This document shows, piece by piece, positions 1 through 11,430 of a stretch of DNA of 64,000 nt (its first letter is position 1; the number at the start of each line of letters is the position of its first letter). The notes beneath the pieces are model-generated. The model had not been told where the DNA came from. It was given only the letters and a program-made list of their open reading frames with translations, and did no database searches. Source of the DNA: Anoplopoma fimbria (Eukaryota > Chordata > Actinopteri > Perciformes > Anoplopomatidae); assembly GCF_027596085.1 (NCBI RefSeq), contig NC_072454.1, forward strand, positions 24,240,490 to 24,304,489, read 5' to 3'. The position numbers and the translations under genes were made by a program.

Positions 1-3000
1 AAAGTGACCAAGTGATAGTTTTGGGTACACCCATTGGTACATTGCAAACAACAACAGCTAAAAGCTAATTATGCATAGTTTTAATGTTGTTAATTTGCAA
101 ATACAGGCAAAAAAGTGGTAGGTTAATGTCAATGCTATACTTCCTGTTGGACAAGGCGACAAGAGGGCAGGGAGTGTATACCAAGGATAAAGTACTGTAG
201 TTTATTTAATTCTACCCTGTTATGTACCTTCCTTTGCTTCACTTTACTTTCTTTGCTTGTTTAAAAAGTTTGCACTCTTGAAGATATGACGCTAAACTTG
301 GTTTTAAAATATTCAATATTGCAATAATGACTACAATATTTTCATCATTATCAAAAATCTTACATAAAATGACAAACTTGCTAAAGAGAAAATTAATATG
401 CAAATCATCCATAATGATATTACTGCAATACATAGCAATAAATGAACTGAACAGGTGTGTGTAAACATCATGTGTGTTGGTGTTCATGCCCAAATGTGTC
501 CCAGTGCACGTCTGCACGTGTATCTGAGCTTGTGGGTGTGAGGGTGAGGAAGCACTCGGGCGTAAACGTTGCAGAGGGGGGAAAAAATGCATATTCATTA
601 GGCCTTACAGACAAAATAATGAAGGGGAATAATCTGAAATAGCTGCAGTGAGACTTGAGATGTTAGAGTAAGACAAATATTTATGAATTTACCTGGAAGA
701 GAGAGAGGAAGGAGTCAGAGTGTATCTCTGCATACATTTGCATTCAGCCGGGGGGGGGCTGAGAGGCCCTCCATTTCTCACCTCCATCCCAATCCTTAAT
801 TACTTGAGCTGGTTAATCTTTCACTTAATAAAATCCATTAAATAGGCACGTCTGGGTGAAAGCAGGATGTGATTTAGAGATGCCCCCCGGTGCTTCTGCT
901 ACACTCGGCCAGGACAATATTTTTTTTGTACAATGCAGATCAGAATCTCAATTACACTTCCGCACATGTGTAAATTCCAAATTGACTCATGCTTTAGCAT
1001 AGGCCATTTTCATAATCTTTGTTTTTGTTCTTTTTGTCCGACAGCTTTACAGAGATCATCTCATCTGGTTTAAGAATAGTTTCTCTTTCTGTCTCTATGT
1101 AGGAAATCCATCTCCAAGCACAAAGATGAACCAAGCTCATGCATTAACCTGACCACTGACCTCTGTTTTACACTAAGACTTGCTCTAAATAAAGGCCATT
1201 CACTGAACCCCCACTTGTGTCTTAATACCTACAGTTACCAACTTTCACCACTAGATGGCATTCCTGTATAGCGAGCAGAACAGAGTACAATTTTAAAACC
1301 AAAGACAAGCCTGGCAGTCATATGTTTCAATGTGTTTGCCTTGTTTACAAGTGAAGCCACTACCAGCTACGTTGCATCGTGCATTAACATCACTGTCTGT
1401 CTTTACATTACAGGTGAACGGCACTAGCTCTTATTTAAGTGAGGACTTGATTTTTGTCACACTGAGAGGGAAACCCAGAGGAGCTCTCCATTTTACAGCT
1501 CACATTCACACGCCAAGCCTTTAAGAGTCCAGTGCACATCTGCAATCTGTGATTCCCAGAGCTCATGAAAACAAATGAATCTGAAGACGGATTGCCTTTC
1601 TGGAGTCGGTGCCATGAATCCTTAATAAGGGAATGTAGAGTCTAAAATGAAAAATTGCACCCGGGGTCGTAGCCAGGGTTATAGGAATGCTGAGGACCAC
1701 TCAAAGAAAATTAAGACCATAAACTGTTTTTATTTTTGAGTAATTATTTTGCATGTTACGTCTTTATTAGGCACTAACAGTTGAAGGAATGAGATGAGAG
1801 AGAGATGGAGAATGGCGTTCTACAAAGGCGCTGGCTGGAGGTTGCAGTTCATGGCTGATGCCTTAACCCCTTCAGTGTTAAATGAAACCGTCTCTTAATC
1901 TGATTTCTGAATATGAGGGTCTTAATGATTTTTCAATACGGAGTCCTGAAACCGGCACAAAAGGCAGTAAAAGATTTCATGCTGGCTATAATCACAGATC
2001 GGCATTGTCTGGTGTAGTTGTATGATGAAAGCTAGCAGAAGCTTGGTATTGAAAAAATACACACGTTCATACTTAAATGCATTTAGGCGGAGTTAACATT
2101 CTTTTCAATTCCTCTCATCAGTAAAACAGAATGTTAGCTAGCCTTTCTATAATAGATTCAATGTTATGAGTAGGCTACAAGAAGAACATTTAGGCTCCCT
2201 CATGTGGGTCAACTGTGTACTGCAAATATAAATGTTAAATAAAGGACGATGGACGAGATTCTGTGAGTTTATTTTGCGACCCAGACATTGTCCTGGATTG
2301 ACACAACCATCTCGTTACCATGCAAGAATAAGGGAAATTGGAAATGTGTGGAGGAAAATAGGAATTGGAAAATTACAAAAATGTGTGCTTCGACAATAAA
2401 TAAATTAAATATCAACATTAAACATTAACATTAAAAATAGAAACTACAGAGATACTCATCCACTGATTAGAAGTTAAAAGTAAAGTAAGTTAAATAACCT
2501 TCCATTTTTTATCAACTGATTGTAGGTTAAAGGGAAATAACAAACCTTTGCATTTCTCTTACCAATACATTTCATTTATTTAACCAACAATATTGGTTCC
2601 CATTGGTGCATTCAGTTTCATTTTTTTTTTTTTTTTTTTTAATAGATTTTTCACTTTGTTATTCAATAACCTTTCAATGCCTTTTGACAGCTTGGGGAAC
2701 TCATCGTCAAAAAATCATAAAATCTAATTTATTTATTATTTTTGTTGGCCCAAATGTAGTCTTGAACATGTAGTCTTGTACTTGAACATATTGGGTCGAA
2801 AATTATTGCATACCTATAGATGCTGCAGGGGATATTGTATTTTTGTAGCCAAACCAGGAAATTTGCATCGCACTGGTTCCCTCATCTGTAAGGCAATGGG
2901 ATTTCTTCATTGGATGGACATGCCAGTTTTCCATTGGATTTTGGACTGCGAAAATAAGCCGTGTGGCAAACAAAAGTTTATGATACGTTTTGTTCAGCGA

Positions 3001-5377
3001 GATAATCTTCACAAATGAACACCACTTTCATTATTTTTGAAGCATGAATACAATCGGCATGTTAGAACAAAATGTTAACCCCTGCAATAGTCTGGCGACT
3101 TGACCAGGGGGAACCCCGCCTTTACCCAATGTCAGCTGGTGGTCACAGATGATGGATGGATGTTAAAATCTCTAAGCATGTATTTACAACAGACCTTATT
3201 TCAGGCATCTAACCAAGAATCCATTGACTCATTTCCTGCAGCACTCTATACAAATAATATATACAATTTTTTCCTTTTATTTTAATAGAAAGACTTGCTA
3301 GGCTTGTTAAAGCACCCAAACTTAAAAAAGTATAAAAGTAGTGTATATCATGTTTGATTGTTGAATGTGTTTGATTTCAAGCCGCACCCCTCTCTTTATG
3401 AGATACCGGAACAAACTTTTTTCAAATGCCTTTTTTGTTTAAAGGGTAAACTTCCATTTTTTTGGTTATAGATTGGGAGAACACCGGTTATTGGCAGTTG
3501 TGTAGGATTTAACACAACCCGTAACAAACAGCTACTGTAGCCTCACACCTCCCTCTCCATCCTCTCATCTCTCCCTCCTTGCTCCCTGGTCCTTTGCCGA
3601 CCAAGCTGTCCCCAGCTGTCCTGTCCTCTCCCCTCTGAAGGAGGGAGGCCGAAGGAGGGGGGAGGGAGCTGGCCCCCTTGCCTGTCGTGTTTGATCCTTG
3701 ATGTCACAGACCACAGTAGCAGCCTCTTAGGCCTCCATAATCCACCGGATTGTTGCATTAAAACCGTCACATGATTCTTTGCTCTCTTCCAGTGGTAGCC
3801 GTGTTGCGTCACCATTTGAGGAAGCTATAAATAACGGCGAGAGAGAGAGGGAGGGAGACACAGGATCGTCACACACATTGAACAACACAGATTGGCAGCT
3901 ACTGGCGCCCTCCGCACCCAACTCACAGCTTTGAGGTTTAGAGAGCGCAGTCATAATCACACTCACCTGAGTCAGTCTTTGGCATTCATGACAATGCTCT
4001 CACAAAAGGATTTGATGCATTAAGAAACTCGACAGCGCAGCGGGGGCCACCGGCTGTGACAAGAAAACAAGTTAACGGAAATATTCAGACGTGTCACTCA
4101 CCGAGACGTCAAACTCTTTTCTTTTTTTTCTTCTTCTCCTCCAGAAATCTGAAGCTACCTCGGATTGTCACATCATAGACTGAAAATCAGGTGCGGCTGT
4201 GTTGACAGTAAGCCTCTGTGAAATAGCAGAATGGGGTTGAGCTTTGGAAAATAGGTTGGGGTTTTTGTTCATTACTTTCATGTGCTTTGACAGCCGATGT
4301 AAGTCTTCAGAGGTCTTCTTGAGGGAAAACTGAGAGATTGCAACTGGCTGGAAGGCAACTGCTGCAGAGGGAGACATATACTGAGGCGAAAAACACGACT
4401 ATGACAAGAGAACCAATGGAGCTGTTTTTGTTTTCCCCATGTCTGGAGCCCCTGTGCACCGCATTAGCATCCGGCCCATCCTTTTCCCCACCAGGCAAAC
4501 AACTACAGTGCAAGTGTGTTTGAGGAAAAGCAGGCTGTGTCTTCCGAGTGAATATGTAGGATGACAGAGCAGCAGGCTTCGTAGGCGTATACGTCACTCT
4601 CAATTACTGCGTCACATTGACTGCCTCATCACTAATCTACATAAACAGATTCTGCATTCATCAAGCAGAAAAAGTGCAAATTTTCCCTCCCAAATGTAGT
4701 GAGGTGGAAGTATAAATTAGCATAACACATAAAGGGTATCTAAAAATTGTCTAGGGAGTTTGTATTGTATTTCTGCAAAATTGAAACCTGCTGTACTTGA
4801 TATTCAGACCATAAATATAGCAGCAACTATTATCTATGTAAAGACCTACTGGAGTAATGTCTACCGGAGCAGAAAAAGAAGTCCCTCTCCCTCTGTGTGT
4901 GTTGTAATGCAAGCATCTCTCTGCTTTGTTTACAAAGCCGGGCTGGCAGTGCGTGCATGTTAATGCATGATCCTGTGAACGTGCCCCACTAGCTAGCTTG
5001 CGGCCGCCGCTCTGCACTGTGCACATATAGCGGTTACAGCTGACGGCCTCATCGCGGAAGAGTAGTGCCCACCCTCCACACTGTTAGCTCCCTCAGCACT
5101 GTCGCTGCTGTTTGCACTGTTTGCCCTGTTAGCACAGTTAGCTGCTATCCCCCTGCTCAGCCGCCGCCATGTTGGTAGTTGTGAGGATCCAATCCATCAG
5201 TTCTCTGAATTTCGAATCAAGCACCTTTAAGGACTTAACATTTGTCAAAATCCTACATTTCCCATAGTGCACCAGTGTTTTTCATTAGACCCTCCCTGCC
5301 ATGTAAATGCCCATATCTTTTAAACCCCATGAGCCTCCAATTACAAGCCTGATGACATCATTATGACAACATCAGGG
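1..5377. other. 3' intergenic flank, no gene recognised
   Basis: Both strands carry only short, unsupported open frames. I see no exon with paired splice sites or a recognisable domain. The segment about 4750-5240 resembles a dispersed teleost repeat that I recognise loosely (a GCGGCCGCCGCTCTGC core near 5000). A T-tract lies at about 2621-2640. The segment 775-870 is a non-repetitive, TAATTA-type block discussed as a possible conserved element. Confidence 0.5.
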
Positions 5378-5417
5378 TGATTTTTTTAAGACTTGTCATC
5401 CAGAGCCATGGAAGCCA

Positions 5418-5900
5418 CTATTCAATTCAATTCAATTCAGTTTATTTTGTAGAGCCCAGAATCACAAATTACAAATTTGCCTCAGAGGGCTTTACAATCT
5501 GTGCACATGTGACATCCTCTGTCCTTCCCTCACATCCTCTGTCCTTACACCCTCACATCCTCTGTCCTTACACCCTCACATCCTCTGTCCTTAGACCCTC
5601 ACATCCTCTGTCCTTAGACCCTCACATCCTCTGTCCTTCCCTCACATCCTCTGTCCTTAGACCTCACATCCTCTGTCCTTCCCTCACATCCTCTGTCCTT
5701 ACAAATCCTCTGTCCTTCCCTCACATTCACAGGAAAAACTCCCCTAAAAAACCCCTTTAACAGGGAGAAAAAAGGAAGAAACCTCTGGGAGAACGACAGA
5801 GGAGGGATCCTTCTCCCAGGATGGACAGAATGCAATAGATGTCATGTGTACAGAATGAGCAGCATAACAGAGATACAACACATTCAATGTATATGACATA
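5418..5900. repeat. dispersed teleost repeat copy with internal minisatellite
   Basis: The copy starts with a short CAATT-tandem array (ATTCAATTCAATTCAATTC), followed by TTTATTTTGTAGAGCCCAGA, ...CCTCAGAGGGCTTTACAATC, and later AACAGGGAGAAAAAAGGAAG and GGATGGACAGAATGCAATAG. I recognise this layout as a high-copy teleost interspersed repeat. A degraded copy in the opposite orientation lies near 53195-53365. The middle of the copy is replaced by a tandem array. Classification into a transposon superfamily is not attempted. Confidence 0.75.
5511..5727. repeat. minisatellite, about ten units of 20-23 bp
   Basis: About ten consecutive copies of a unit with the core ACATCCTCTGTCCTT, separated by short variable linkers (CCCTC, ACACCCTC, AGACCCTC). 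It lies inside the dispersed repeat copy at 5418-5900. Units differ mainly by linker length, as expected from slippage or unequal exchange. Confidence 0.93.
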
Positions 5901-6085
5901 AATGATTCATATAATAAGACTACTTATAATAACAGCAGCAATTATTACACTAGAATTATAGTTATGAAAACTAAACAAGTACTCCCAAAGATTAGTGACA
6001 AAATATTCATGTGTAGAATATGTATCCTATGTACAGTACCTGAGTTTATATTGAGTTACTTTCCACCACAGCAGTAGTCTTTCAG

Positions 6086-6170
6086 TCACACACACACACG
6101 CACGCACGCACACACGCACACACACACGCACACACACACACACACGCACACACACACACACACACACACA
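6086..6170. repeat. (CA)n microsatellite, interrupted by CG
   Basis: About 85 bp of CA dinucleotides with several CACG interruptions near 6099-6146. Confidence 0.97.
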
Positions 6171-7758
6171 GCCCCCATTAGAAGCGGAGCTTCCAAGAAC
6201 CCAAGTGATGATATCTAATAAGAAGTTTTGCCCACCTCTTTCTCTCTCCTCTTCCTCTTTGATCTCTCCACCTCACTCCTTCTGTTCCCCCCTCTTCCCG
6301 TAAGCCTCAAACTATCCACCCAAATCTCCCCCCTCCCTCTCTGTCTCCATCCATTCACCCGGCAGCTCTGCCTCGCTCTCTCTCTCCCGCCCCTGCGAGT
6401 CTACCACCAGCATGTTATTTAAGTCAAGGATGGCATTAGCATGACGATCACAGCCTTCTATCAAAAGTCTTGTCTTCCAAGGCTGGAGCAGGAGGAGAGA
6501 GGCTTCTTTATAAGGGAGAACAACTAAACATGCCAAACGTAAAAAGAGGGAGAGATGTGGAGCCGAAGGCATATAGAGACAGGATAACACGGCCTATGAG
6601 AAAATTGAAGATGATTCCTGGTTACGCCAGACAAAGCATACATGTGTCTGCATTAGAGAGAAACGTAATCCGTCGGGTTGATCTACACACTTGGAGAAGC
6701 CCCGCTCCTCTCTGTCAATGAGAGACAAAAGCAGTTTTCACAAGAGATATGCCCACAAAGAGACTCTGAAATCATAGCCCCAAGATCACATGTACAGATC
6801 CTACGTCACTATCCGTAAATCAGATCAGACTGTATGTGAATGAATCCCTGCTTGTTATTCCAGATCCTATTATTCATGTTATTCATGTTTCAAAGAAATA
6901 CATGCAACTCATTGCATCTACAGATGCATTTATTTTTTCACACACACTCTCACTTCCTCTCTCCCCCTCTCTCTCTGCTCATGCTCTCTATTTACAAACC
7001 TATTTATTGCAACAGGAAAATTAAAACACAGTTAATTGTATCATAAACACACATCTGTGTTACTAAAACCAGATTAATTTTTAATGAAACAGATGCCATC
7101 CTGGGCCAATTTCTCCCTTCGCCAACCTACCGCGGCCTGCAGTCTTACAGCCACATGGTGAGGCATCCTTTTTTTTTTTTTTTTTGGTTTCTCTCTCTGT
7201 GGTTTAGCTGAAAGTGACAGCACTTTCTGGGAGAAGAAAAAACACAAAAACACACATTCATTGGTTCAAAGATACCCTTGGTAATTAAAGCCTTATACTC
7301 ATTATTAACCCTTATACTAAACCACCAGTGCAGCTCATTTGGCATTGCAGTATATGTCGTTTTTTATTTAAAAAAAAAAAAAAAAATAGATACTGGCTTC
7401 AGACGTCCATGACTCACCTTTAATGGAGGCCCTGCAGAACTCCAATGTCCAGTCTGAGTCTTCACAGCAGACAGAGACGGAGAGATGGGGTCTGACATTT
7501 CACATGGCTTTCAGTCAGACGAATAATCTGATGGGAGGGAGGGAGGGAGTGAAGGAGAGAGGGGGAGCTGCGTGTCCTCGGAAAAGAACAGAAAAATAAA
7601 TAAATATCCAGCTGCATTTGAAATGTGCTCAGGCGTTTCATGGCCCGTCAAACCTGGCTGTGATTTGCGATGCACGGGAGACACACTGTCTCATTTCCTG
7701 GACGCTGCGTGCACATGTGGGCACCTGCGCATGTATGTGTACAAGATCTGGGCATGCA

Positions 7759-7850
<92 letters not shown>

Positions 7851-9449
7851 ACACACACACACATTCACTGACACACAAACACAAAGCGGCAGTCAAGCCT
7901 GCTATCATTTGAATTCGTCCCCTGTGGTGGCTCCATCAGGCATCTCAATCTCCATCACGCTGTCAGAAGGAATAAACACGTTACGGCGAGAATTGAGAAA
8001 AAAGAAAAAAAAAAATCACATTCATCGCCATGTAAGTTAAATGCACTCTCTCCGCTCACGCACACAAACACAAGGCCAAAGATGCTCTCATCCGTTGCAT
8101 GGTGAAAAAATACATTTATTGGAATCTGTGTCAATGTAGAAAAAAGTGAAAACTGGCTTTCATTTTTTTTTTTGTCACAGTACCACAGGTGAATATTCCA
8201 GCAGCCGTCTGGTGAGTCAGCAAAGCTCGTTTAGGGCAGTACATCTGCTACTGATGACAACACAGGAGTCGGCCTACGGTGGCCCCATGATACCAAACAC
8301 ATCTTCTCAGGCTGCTACTAAGACACCACCACCAGCAAATACACATGTTGTACAGCGATTAACCTAGCCCACCATTCTCTCAGTCTAATGTGGGTTTAGC
8401 GGGGGAAGGCTGATTTCAGATGTTTTGTTGTGATACTGTTACATATCCCTTTTCCAATGACTACAAAGCCAGGGCCACTGACTGCCAGCATCTACGGCGG
8501 CTCAAAGGAGCCCGTTTCCTGTGATCAACTGTGGGCCGCTGTTTAATAACTCAGAAGTTGGCCCCATAATATCCCCTTTTTGTCCCAGACCCTGGAGATA
8601 ACTGTGCAAAGCGATGAGGTTCATGCATCATATCTGATGTCGGGCCTCCTTTCACTATTCAAAGCCTGCCGTCCAAATAAAGGGAGTATCACATTAATAT
8701 TTCTCTTTTCTCCTGTCACCTTTAATTCTAATATTTCTGTCTGAGCAAAACTTTTCCATAATAAACATACTGCAAGTGACAGATCTATCCTGGCAGGCCG
8801 AACGTTGTTATAGGTAGTGCATTTTTCTATTTCTGATATGACAGGATAAACTCACAACACATGGCGAGTCTGCATACTTTATGAAGTCAAATCAAAATTG
8901 CAACAGAAAAAAAGGCATTAGAAAACAAAAAAAGTACATTTCTAAACTCAGATACTGAGTATTAACATTGAGAGGGTTTTTTCCCCATACACCTTTCTTT
9001 ACATATAGACTTATTTTATTCTTAAATATCTTAAATCTCATATAAAATAATTCATCAGAAACTGATTCTATATACACAGACAAGAGTGCACGAGATGGAT
9101 AAAGAGATGGTGTGCATGCCGAGGTGGTCTTGCGAGAGATTATATGCGCTGCATGGGTGTACAATTTTTTTTTTTTAGGTTTGGCTTTTCTGACGAGATG
9201 TATGAATGGTTTTGTCTGGAGTATCATACTCAATATCATCATTCATAAAACAAACAAGTGCTTCTAAATCAATACAAAGCCTCTTTTGCCTTCTCTTTTG
9301 AGTGGCAATTCTTCAAAGAGAATGTGGCCTTCATGGTAACAGAAAAATAAATAAACTATCTATACTTCAACCTTGGCCTCTCCTGACACAAGTTATCTAC
9401 CAAAGCAGAACCAAGAGCATTGTGATTTTCTGGACTGGATCTAGGATAA
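6171..9449. other. 3' intergenic flank, no gene recognised
   Basis: No coding exon is recognisable. The stretch contains the large (CA)n array at 7760-7863, T and A runs near 7170-7186 and 7370-7386, and pyrimidine-rich stretches near 6230-6390. The minus-strand AATAAA hexamers at about 8115 and 9015 could belong to a long adgra1 3' UTR. Confidence 0.5.
7760..7863. repeat. (CA)n microsatellite
   Basis: About 90 bp of pure AC repeat to 7848, then an ACTG interruption and more AC units. Confidence 0.98.
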
Positions 9450-10034
9450 ACTAAGGGCGCGTTCACACCTGCCTTGTTTAGCCCTGGAGCGTTAACCCTC
9501 TCAATTCAGTGGTTTGGGTTTGTGTGAATGCAAACCGCTCTCTGGTCCGGTCAACGGTGCAGTCTCGAACGGCTGTCCAGTGAACTCTTGAGCGGTTCAA
9601 AGGAAGTGTACATTTTATGTTCACGTTGTTGTTGTTTTTGTTTGATGGTTAAAAATAACGTTTGCTTTCCCCGTTTCAGTTACTGGGGAACTAGTAGCCT
9701 AGTAGCCTAGTAGCTAGCTAGCGCTTTTGCCTTAGGAAACTAGTTAGCCGTTAGGAGAGTGGTTGGCAACTACACACCTAGCAACCGGGAGTGGCGGACG
9801 GATTATTCCCAGCGCCTCCGGTGGCCACAAACCTGCTGTTTGGCACATTTTCTGTAAACAGTGCTGCATAAAAACATGGTGGAATTAGCAAGCTTGCTCA
9901 CAAACTAGCCAGCCGCTCAATGAATAACAATTAACAGCTTTTTTTCATCCCCACATTCTTGTCACAGCGTAGGAAAGCACATTACGAGCAGCGAGGCAAC
10001 TGTTGAGTCAAATGGCACTGGACCCGCCCTTAGT
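9450..10034. mobile_element. MITE-like element, 10-bp perfect terminal inverted repeats
   Basis: The left end ACTAAGGGCG (9450-9459) is the exact reverse complement of the right end CGCCCTTAGT (10025-10034). The interior is about 585 bp and has no transposase-like frame. Left-end sequence GCGCGTTCACACCTGCC is of a type seen in non-autonomous teleost DNA transposons. I could not define a convincing target-site duplication, so the superfamily is open. Confidence 0.6.
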
Positions 10035-10299
10035 CTGCTTAAATGGAGATCTCTAGTTGGAAACTTGAGTATCTAGGCTTAACCCAATAGTGTGACAAAA
10101 ACTATATATGGCAAGCTGCAGCAGTCTGTGTTCATGGTTGGGCATTAATTTACAACTTAAATAACAGAACATCGCTCCATACAACAATGCATGCATGCTT
10201 TAGGGCTGTAGTGAGACAAAAGACAAATAAATAAAAACATAAAGGGACTGCAGTTGCACTAATTTCCACCATGTCTCCTTTTGTGGCTCTAGCTACTAG

Positions 10300-11430
10300 T
10301 GGGTGAGGTTAGCTTACATGTTTTATTTGTTTTTAATTAGAGGGAAAATAATAGGACATTGGTCTAGGGCTGGGTATCGTTTAAAAAATGACCTATAACA
10401 ATACCGATACCAGTACAGTAAAGTGATAGCGATACCAACAGGGTACTTCATTTGATACCCATCATGTGAATGGAAGCCCTGCGTGTGTTTCACTGGCTAG
10501 CTAATTGCCGGCTGTTAGCGATGAAACTGCCTTGTTGTGAGCCACTGATGCCTGATAGTATGTGTGATCTGAGCTGAAAGGACACTAGCAAAGAACTGGC
10601 TGTTAGGGCTGACACAAACCAAACTGGATCCAATGACTCAATGACACCAACTCTCTACTCACAATGGCCAAAGCTGTTGCTGTTGAAGCTGCCGTTATTT
10701 ACTTCTCTCCAGAAAAAAGAAACACAACAGTGAAGACATCATACAGACAGCACGACAATTTCACTTCTGTTTTTCTGTTGCGTTGAATTTTTCACAACTT
10801 AACTGGCATCCACACATCTCTGGAAAGCGACAGTATCTTTGTATATGTTGTTTAGAAAACCTCCAATAGATGTTCACAGTTGCTTGACTGGATGGCAAAA
10901 ATACCCATGAAGTCTAAAATTGCTGGTTTAGTCGTCTAAAACATGGATGTCAAGAGTTCTTTAAAGTATTGGAGGCTCACTGTCATTGTGGACGATTTGA
11001 TGGGTTCAGATTCAAAGAGTAAAAAAATCTTGCAGCGTGTTGCCTTTGAGCACTAACACACATATTCATACATACAACCATTCATTTTCTTGTATATATA
11101 TAGAGATCTGTAGTAATATGGAACAGTGGAAATATCTTCAATTACATCTGATGGTTTGGTGTGACAAATGTTTCATAAATTCTTCTTGGTGGAGGAGATT
11201 CTGTTCTGTGTATGGACGCTCTTCAGGGAGCATTTACGTGATATCAGAATTCTGTACAGTAAAACAGCACACATTAAAACATGAGGACATTAAAATAAAA
11301 AACATCCCACACTGATTATGATGTTTAAAATGTTGTTCAATTCATTTTTTTCATTCTAGGAAGGGAGGCGAGGGTTTCATTTTTTGGCGGGATGACACAA
11401 GGATACTGCCCATCTCCCCTGTCTCCCTCA
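10300..11430 (-). other. adgra1: probable 3' UTR / 3' flank of adgra1
   Basis: Sequence directly downstream of the TAG stop. The closest AATAAA on the minus strand reads at 10327-10322, with an ATTAAA at 10338-10333, so a 3' UTR of about 1.1 kb is plausible. Part of this stretch (10369-10560) looks repeat-derived. Further minus-strand AATAAA hexamers occur at about 9015 and 8115, so the transcript could be longer. The end cannot be fixed from sequence alone. Confidence 0.35.
10369..10560. repeat. dispersed teleost repeat (GGGCTGGGTATCG type)
   Basis: It begins AGGGCTGGGTATCGTTTAAA and continues with several CGATACC motifs. I recognise this as the edge of a very common teleost repeat. A diverged inverted relative lies at about 44645-44745 (TGGTATCGAAATGGCTATCG). 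Confidence 0.65.

Noticed and set aside
5418..5760. Apparent ORF rich in HPLSL repeats, plus and minus strands
   Set aside because: Explained by the minisatellite inside a dispersed repeat.
7572..7912. Poly(Thr-His) and poly(Cys-Val) frames over (CA)n arrays, also near 41450, 45840, 57020, 61590 and 62660
   Set aside because: These are translations of microsatellites, not genes.
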